Below are positions 13,654-17,650 of a stretch of 17,650 nucleotides of DNA, piece by piece. The DNA is taken from positions 1 through 17,650 of the forward strand of contig JALSIU010000188.1 of the NCBI GenBank assembly GCA_026989715.1, written 5' to 3'. Every line of letters starts with the position of its first letter. Within the stretch, counting starts at the first letter, position 1. The notes beneath the pieces were generated by a model that did no database searches, had not been told where the DNA came from, and saw only the letters and a list, made by a program, of their open reading frames with translations. A program made the position numbers and the translations under genes. The stretch comes from Methylomonas sp. GTDB taxonomy: Bacteria > Pseudomonadota > Gammaproteobacteria > Methylococcales > Methylomonadaceae.

Positions 13654-14580
13654 GTGAAACAAAGAACAATAAAAATTGCAACACGCCAAAGCCCATTAGC
13701 TCTTTGGCAAGCTGAGTATGTTGCAGAAAGGCTAGAACAAACTTATCCACATATTACGACTAAGTTAGTTAAAATGGTTACTAAGGGCGATAAAATTTTA
13801 GATGCTCCATTGGCTAAAATTGGTGGTAAGGGATTATTTGTTAAAGAATTAGAGCAGGGTATGTTAGATGGTATTGCTGATATTGCAGTACACTCTATGA
13901 AAGATGTGCCTGTAGCATTTCCTGAGGGTTTGCACTTAGCCGTTATTTTACCGAGAGAAGACCCTTGTGATGCTTTTGTGTCTAATAAATATAATAGTAT
14001 TAGTGAATTGCCTAGCCATGCGCGTGTAGGAACTTCCAGTTTGCGTAGGCAGTGTCAAATAGCTGAACGATTTCCAGCGTTGCAAATCTTATCTTTAAGG
14101 GGGAATGTTAATACTCGACTAGCTAAGCTTGATGCGGGTGAGTATGATGCGATTATTTTAGCGGCGGCAGGCCTTAAGCGTCTAGGTTTTGTGGATAGAA
14201 TTACACAAACTTTAGATAGTCATGTTAGTTTACCAGCGATAGGCCAAGGGGCTGTGGGTATCGAGTGTCGTGTTGACGACATTGAAATAAATGCGTTGCT
14301 AAGCCCCTTGCAAGATGAAGAGACTGCGATTCGAGTGCAAGCCGAGCGTGCTATGAATGCAAGATTGAATGGTGGCTGTCAAGTGCCTATTGCAGGGTTT
14401 GCAGAGTTACGAGGTGGTCAGTTGTTTATGCGGGGGCTTGTTGGCAAGCCTGATGGCTCAGTTATTTATCGTGCTCAAATGACAGGTACTTTTGAGCAAG
14501 CAGAAATGATAGGGACGGCGATTGCAGAAGAATTACTCTCTAGTGGTGCAGGCGAAGTATTGAAGGATTTATATTCTTAG
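13654..14580 (+). CDS. hemC: Porphobilinogen deaminase (hydroxymethylbilane synthase)
   Basis: This encodes 308 residues (E. coli 313). The cytoplasmic enzyme condenses four porphobilinogen molecules into hydroxymethylbilane. All key residues are seen at E. coli numbering: D84 (HSMKDVP), R131-R132 (TSSLRRQ), R149 and R155 (SLRGNVNTRL), and C242 (NGGCQVPI), which carries the dipyrromethane cofactor. RIATRQSPLALWQ near the N-terminus (here KIATRQSPLALWQ) is the family mark. The start is GTG with AGG at 13644-13646, 7 bases upstream; an in-frame stop just before it rules out an earlier start. It is first of a four-gene unit, and hemD follows at once. Confidence 0.98.
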   Translation: MKQRTIKIATRQSPLALWQAEYVAERLEQTYPHITTKLVKMVTKGDKILDAPLAKIGGKGLFVKELEQGMLDGIADIAVHSMKDVPVAFPEGLHLAVILPREDPCDAFVSNKYNSISELPSHARVGTSSLRRQCQIAERFPALQILSLRGNVNTRLAKLDAGEYDAIILAAAGLKRLGFVDRITQTLDSHVSLPAIGQGAVGIECRVDDIEINALLSPLQDEETAIRVQAERAMNARLNGGCQVPIAGFAELRGGQLFMRGLVGKPDGSVIYRAQMTGTFEQAEMIGTAIAEELLSSGAGEVLKDLYS

Positions 14581-14596
14581 TTTGTCTTTTGAACGG

Positions 14597-15364
14597 ATGT
14601 CCGAATCTATTAGAAAGCATATATTAGTAACAAGGCCTGAGCAACAGTCTGAAAAATTATGTTGTTTACTGGAAGGGTATGGGTTGCAGCCTGTGCGCTT
14701 TCCTGTCATTGCAATAAAAGCAAAGGAGCTATCTGTACTGGAAAAGCAATATATTACTGATATAGCACAATATCAGTATGTTTTTTTTGTGAGTACTAAT
14801 GCTGTAAATTTTGCACTACAGGTATTTAGTGGCAAAATAGAGCTTTTAAAACGGGCAACGTGTATTGCAGTTGGTGCCGCAACGCTAAAAGCACTCTCTG
14901 ATGCTGGCATTCATAGTGCCATCGTGTCGCAAGATGCTTTTAATACAGAAGCCTTATTGCTTATGCCGGAATTACAATGCCTTAGAAATAAGCGTTGTTT
15001 AATTATTAGAGGTGTGGGTGGGCGAGAATTGCTTGCGCGCACTTTGCGTGAGCGTGGTGCAATGGTTGAGTATTTGGAGCTTTATCAACGGCTATTACCA
15101 ATAACTAAAAATAGTGGCCTTGTGAAATCATTGATACTTGATAACGGACTAGCTGCAATATTTATTTATAGTGCTGAGACATTACGTTACTTAATGCAGG
15201 TTTTAGCCAAAGATAATATTGAAAAAAGGGTATTAACAATACCTTTAGTTGTTATTAGTCGTCGGGTATCTGTGGTAGCCGAACAAATTGGGTTTAAGAC
15301 GATTATTATTGCTAATAAAGCATCTGATCAAGCAATGATAAATGCATTACTGAATGGGGAATAA
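14597..15364 (+). CDS. hemD: Uroporphyrinogen-III synthase
   Basis: This encodes 255 residues from the ATG at 14597 (E. coli 246). The enzyme closes hydroxymethylbilane with inversion of ring D to give uroporphyrinogen III, the branch point to haem, sirohaem and cobalamin. The sequence is variable in this family, but HILVTRPEQQ at the start, FFVSTNAVNFAL at about 63-74 and IIRGVGGRELLARTLRERGAMVEYLELYQR at about 136-166 match the two-domain HemD fold, and it follows hemC directly. A TTG at 14582 would add five residues and leave 1 base after hemC; neither start has a clear Shine-Dalgarno. I prefer ATG because HILVTRP should lie very near the N-terminus. Confidence 0.93.
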   Translation: MSESIRKHILVTRPEQQSEKLCCLLEGYGLQPVRFPVIAIKAKELSVLEKQYITDIAQYQYVFFVSTNAVNFALQVFSGKIELLKRATCIAVGAATLKALSDAGIHSAIVSQDAFNTEALLLMPELQCLRNKRCLIIRGVGGRELLARTLRERGAMVEYLELYQRLLPITKNSGLVKSLILDNGLAAIFIYSAETLRYLMQVLAKDNIEKRVLTIPLVVISRRVSVVAEQIGFKTIIIANKASDQAMINALLNGE

Positions 15365-15365
15365 T

Positions 15366-16514
15366 GTGGCGGAAGTAATTGAAAATCAAAAACAACAAGA
15401 GGCTGTGCCCAGTACTAAAAAATCTGGCAGTAGTATTTGGTTTGGACTTATTATTATATTGATCATATTAAGTTTGGCGGGTGCTGGTTTTTTACTTTAT
15501 CAGCAGTTGCGTGATAAGCAACAAGATTTGGGTGGGGAAATTAGTAAAGATACCCAGCATGTTATCGAGTTGACTAAGCAAATTTCCGGTTATCAAGAGC
15601 AGTTAGTGGCCATTCAGAGCCAATTGGCTAACTTAACATCTGAAGTGAATAATAGAGATACCCAGTATGAACGTCGTTTAAATGAAATTAGTAGTCTACA
15701 TACTGAACGCTTAGATACCACTTCTGATAATTTAAAAAACTCTATTCAGCGTTTACAAAGACAGTTAGGTAAAACTCGTGGTGATTGGTTGGTTGCTGAT
15801 GCTGAATATTTATTAAGTGTTGCTAACCGCCGTTTACATTTAATGGGAGACGTTAGAACGACTATTGAAGCATTAAAAGCGGCTGACCATCGTTTGCGTG
15901 AAAGTGGAGATACCGCCGGATTTAAAATAAGAAGTCAAATCGCAAAGGAAATTACGGCTGTCAAGCAAGTGCAGGTTGCTGATGTAGTCGGCATCTATTC
16001 TACTTTAGAAATGCTGGAAGAAAGTGTTGATAAATTAAAACTCTTTTTACCTTATTCAGGTAAAGAGCAAAGCAAAGCAGATGTCGCTGAAAAGGAGAGT
16101 GCTAGTAGTGATATTAATGATGCTTTGGATGATGCTTTAATCGAAATTGAAGGTATTGTGACTATTAGGCGTTTAGATAGAGCGGTCAATTCCATTATTA
16201 CACCTGAGCAGATGATTTTTATTAAGGAGCAACTCAGCACTAAGTTGGCAATTGTTAAACTTGCTTTAGTTCAGCATGATGATGCGCTTTATCAAGTGGC
16301 CATTAAAGATGTTTTGCAATGGCTTTCTGATAATTTTATAAAAGATGCAACCTATAAGAATTATGTGCTTGAACTAAATAGGTTAAAGGCCATTCAAATT
16401 CGCAGTAACTTTCCTGATATCAGTCGTTCACTTAAGATGCTTAGAGATATTGCCAAGTTAAGGTTGGAGGCTGATAAGGCCATGCAACCTGCTACATCGG
16501 CGGAACAAAAATAA
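15366..16514 (+). CDS. hemX: HemX family inner-membrane protein
   Basis: This encodes 382 residues (E. coli HemX 393). A short polar N-terminus is followed by one membrane helix at about 24-46 (FGLIIILIILSLAGAGFLLY), then a long coiled coil (about 47-135, rich in Q, E, L) in the periplasm by topology. The DWLVADAEYLLSVANRRLHL stretch at about 140-159 is the HemX family mark. Databases often call it uroporphyrinogen-III methyltransferase, but no SAM-binding methyltransferase motif is visible. Its biochemical role is not settled. The GTG at 15366 has GGGGA 5 bases upstream inside the end of hemD; an ATG at 15354 is possible but has no Shine-Dalgarno. One base separates it from hemD. Confidence 0.9.
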   Translation: MAEVIENQKQQEAVPSTKKSGSSIWFGLIIILIILSLAGAGFLLYQQLRDKQQDLGGEISKDTQHVIELTKQISGYQEQLVAIQSQLANLTSEVNNRDTQYERRLNEISSLHTERLDTTSDNLKNSIQRLQRQLGKTRGDWLVADAEYLLSVANRRLHLMGDVRTTIEALKAADHRLRESGDTAGFKIRSQIAKEITAVKQVQVADVVGIYSTLEMLEESVDKLKLFLPYSGKEQSKADVAEKESASSDINDALDDALIEIEGIVTIRRLDRAVNSIITPEQMIFIKEQLSTKLAIVKLALVQHDDALYQVAIKDVLQWLSDNFIKDATYKNYVLELNRLKAIQIRSNFPDISRSLKMLRDIAKLRLEADKAMQPATSAEQK

Positions 16515-16531
16515 AACAAGAGGTTTGAAGC

Positions 16532-17650
16532 GTGAAGAATATTTTATTTTTTCTAGTAGCACTGGTATCGGCACTGTTTTTTGCTTTTATTGTTCATGAA
16601 TGGCTATTGCAATATGATGACCCCGGATACGTTTTAATCGGTATTGGCCATTGGGCACTAGAAACCTCATTAGTTGTTTTTATGGTAGCTTTAATTATCG
16701 GTTTTTTTGTTTTTTATGTGCTATTTAGATGGTTGGGTTGGTTGCTAAGATTGCCTGGTAAGATTAGAATGCGTGGTAAGTCTATTAAGTTCAATCGCTC
16801 TCAAGATGCTTTAATTGCAGGACTGGTTGATTCAGCAGAAGGTAACTGGGAACGTGCCGAAAAGACTCTGATTAAGCATGCCTCTAATAGTGGTGCGCCA
16901 CTTATTCATTACTTAACGGCTGCGCGTGCCGCACATTCGCGTGGTGCAATGGATAAGCGTGATGAATATTTAAAACGGGCAACACAAGATGCGCCAGGCT
17001 CAGAAGTTGCCGTGGGCTTAACACAAGCTGAGTTACATTTGTCGCAAAAACAATTTGACCAAGCTTTGGACACATTAACTAAACTGCACTCACTAGACTC
17101 CTCACATGCTAGTGTATTGAAAATGTTGCATCAAACGTATCAACAGCTAGGTGACTGGAAAGCAATTAGAGCATTGTTGCCTTCATTTCATGAAAATAAA
17201 GTCTTTATGGAAGCGGAGGTAAAGCTATTAGAAGTGGAAACTTATAGTGTTTTGCTGAAAGAAGCGGCTGAACATGAAAATGCGGCAGAAATAGAGGCGC
17301 TTTGGCAGTCCGTTCCTGAGCATGTCAAAACAATGCCGGGCGTACTGGCCATTTATTTTGCAGCCATGATAGAAGCTGGGGCGGGTGCTAAAATTGAAAA
17401 AGAATTAATAAAAGCTTTAAATAATAAATGGGATATGACTTTACTATCATTATTTGGCAGTGTGCAATCTATTGATTTTCGTGCTCAGTTAGAGATGGCT
17501 GAAAAATGGTTGCTTGACCATGCCAGAGACCCGATTTTATTATGTGTATTAGGTAAGATATCTATCAAGTGTCAATTTTCTGAGAAAGCAAAAAAATATT
17601 TAGCTCAAAGTATTGGTATTGAGCCAACGGTTGAAGCTTATCGCGTATTA
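16532..17650 (+). CDS. hemY: HemY protein, TPR inner-membrane protein (3' end cut)
   Basis: A GTG-started frame stays open for 373 codons to the window edge; E. coli HemY has 398, so only the C-terminal end is missing. Two membrane helices (about 2-21 and 46-65) enclose DDPGYVLIGIGHWALETS, the core of the HemY N-terminal domain. The rest is helical with repeated alanine/leucine-spaced pairs (for example AEGNWERAEKTLIKHA and EVAVGLTQAELHLSQKQFDQALDTL), that is, TPR-like repeats. It is not the oxygen-dependent protoporphyrinogen oxidase that is also called HemY in Gram-positive bacteria: no FAD-binding GxGxxG start is present. AGAGG at 16520-16524 lies 7 bases upstream. Its function in haem supply is inferred from the conserved gene neighbourhood. 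Confidence 0.93.
   Translation, partial: MKNILFFLVALVSALFFAFIVHEWLLQYDDPGYVLIGIGHWALETSLVVFMVALIIGFFVFYVLFRWLGWLLRLPGKIRMRGKSIKFNRSQDALIAGLVDSAEGNWERAEKTLIKHASNSGAPLIHYLTAARAAHSRGAMDKRDEYLKRATQDAPGSEVAVGLTQAELHLSQKQFDQALDTLTKLHSLDSSHASVLKMLHQTYQQLGDWKAIRALLPSFHENKVFMEAEVKLLEVETYSVLLKEAAEHENAAEIEALWQSVPEHVKTMPGVLAIYFAAMIEAGAGAKIEKELIKALNNKWDMTLLSLFGSVQSIDFRAQLEMAEKWLLDHARDPILLCVLGKISIKCQFSEKAKKYLAQSIGIEPTVEAYRVL

Overview
The window holds a nearly complete bacterial S10-spc-alpha ribosomal protein supercluster followed by a haem-biosynthesis gene set, all on the + strand and almost without gaps. Gene order, protein lengths and residue-level similarity to the Escherichia coli proteins (for example a C-minus S14 of 101 aa, an RpoA whose C-terminal domain is almost the E. 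coli one, and HemC keeping every catalytic residue at E. coli numbering) point to a gammaproteobacterium with an AT-rich genome (roughly 40% GC, estimated by eye). hemX and hemY next to hemCD also fit that class. I cannot name the genus from sequence alone.

Layout: 1-79, last codons of tuf (EF-Tu). 85-5051, S10-operon genes rpsJ-rplC-rplD-rplW-rplB-rpsS-rplV-rpsC-rplP-rpmC-rpsQ. 5097-10585, spc-operon genes rplN-rplX-rplE-rpsN-rpsH-rplF-rplR-rpsE-rpmD-rplO-secY-rpmJ. 10592-10658, a strong promoter-like sequence and a short leader hairpin. 10660-13482, alpha-operon genes rpsM-rpsK-rpsD-rpoA-rplQ. 13501-13528, a bidirectional rho-independent terminator. 13654-17650, hemC-hemD-hemX-hemY, with hemY cut by the window end.

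The ribosomal genes supply subunits of both ribosomal halves, the translocon channel SecY and the RNA polymerase alpha subunit in one tightly packed, probably partly co-transcribed block with several stop/start overlaps. The hem genes form a separate unit: HemC makes hydroxymethylbilane, HemD closes it to uroporphyrinogen III, and HemX and HemY are inner-membrane proteins that accompany this pathway in gammaproteobacteria.

No mobile element, CRISPR array, tRNA, rRNA, phage gene or unknown coding gene was seen, and no new biological system. The points worth a second look are regulatory: no room for an S10 leader between tuf and rpsJ, a perfect inverted repeat across the rpsJ stop codon, and an extended -10 promoter plus a hairpin that places the rpsM Shine-Dalgarno in its loop. 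No gene-free stretch exceeds 300 bases; the longest is 171 bases, between rplQ and hemC.
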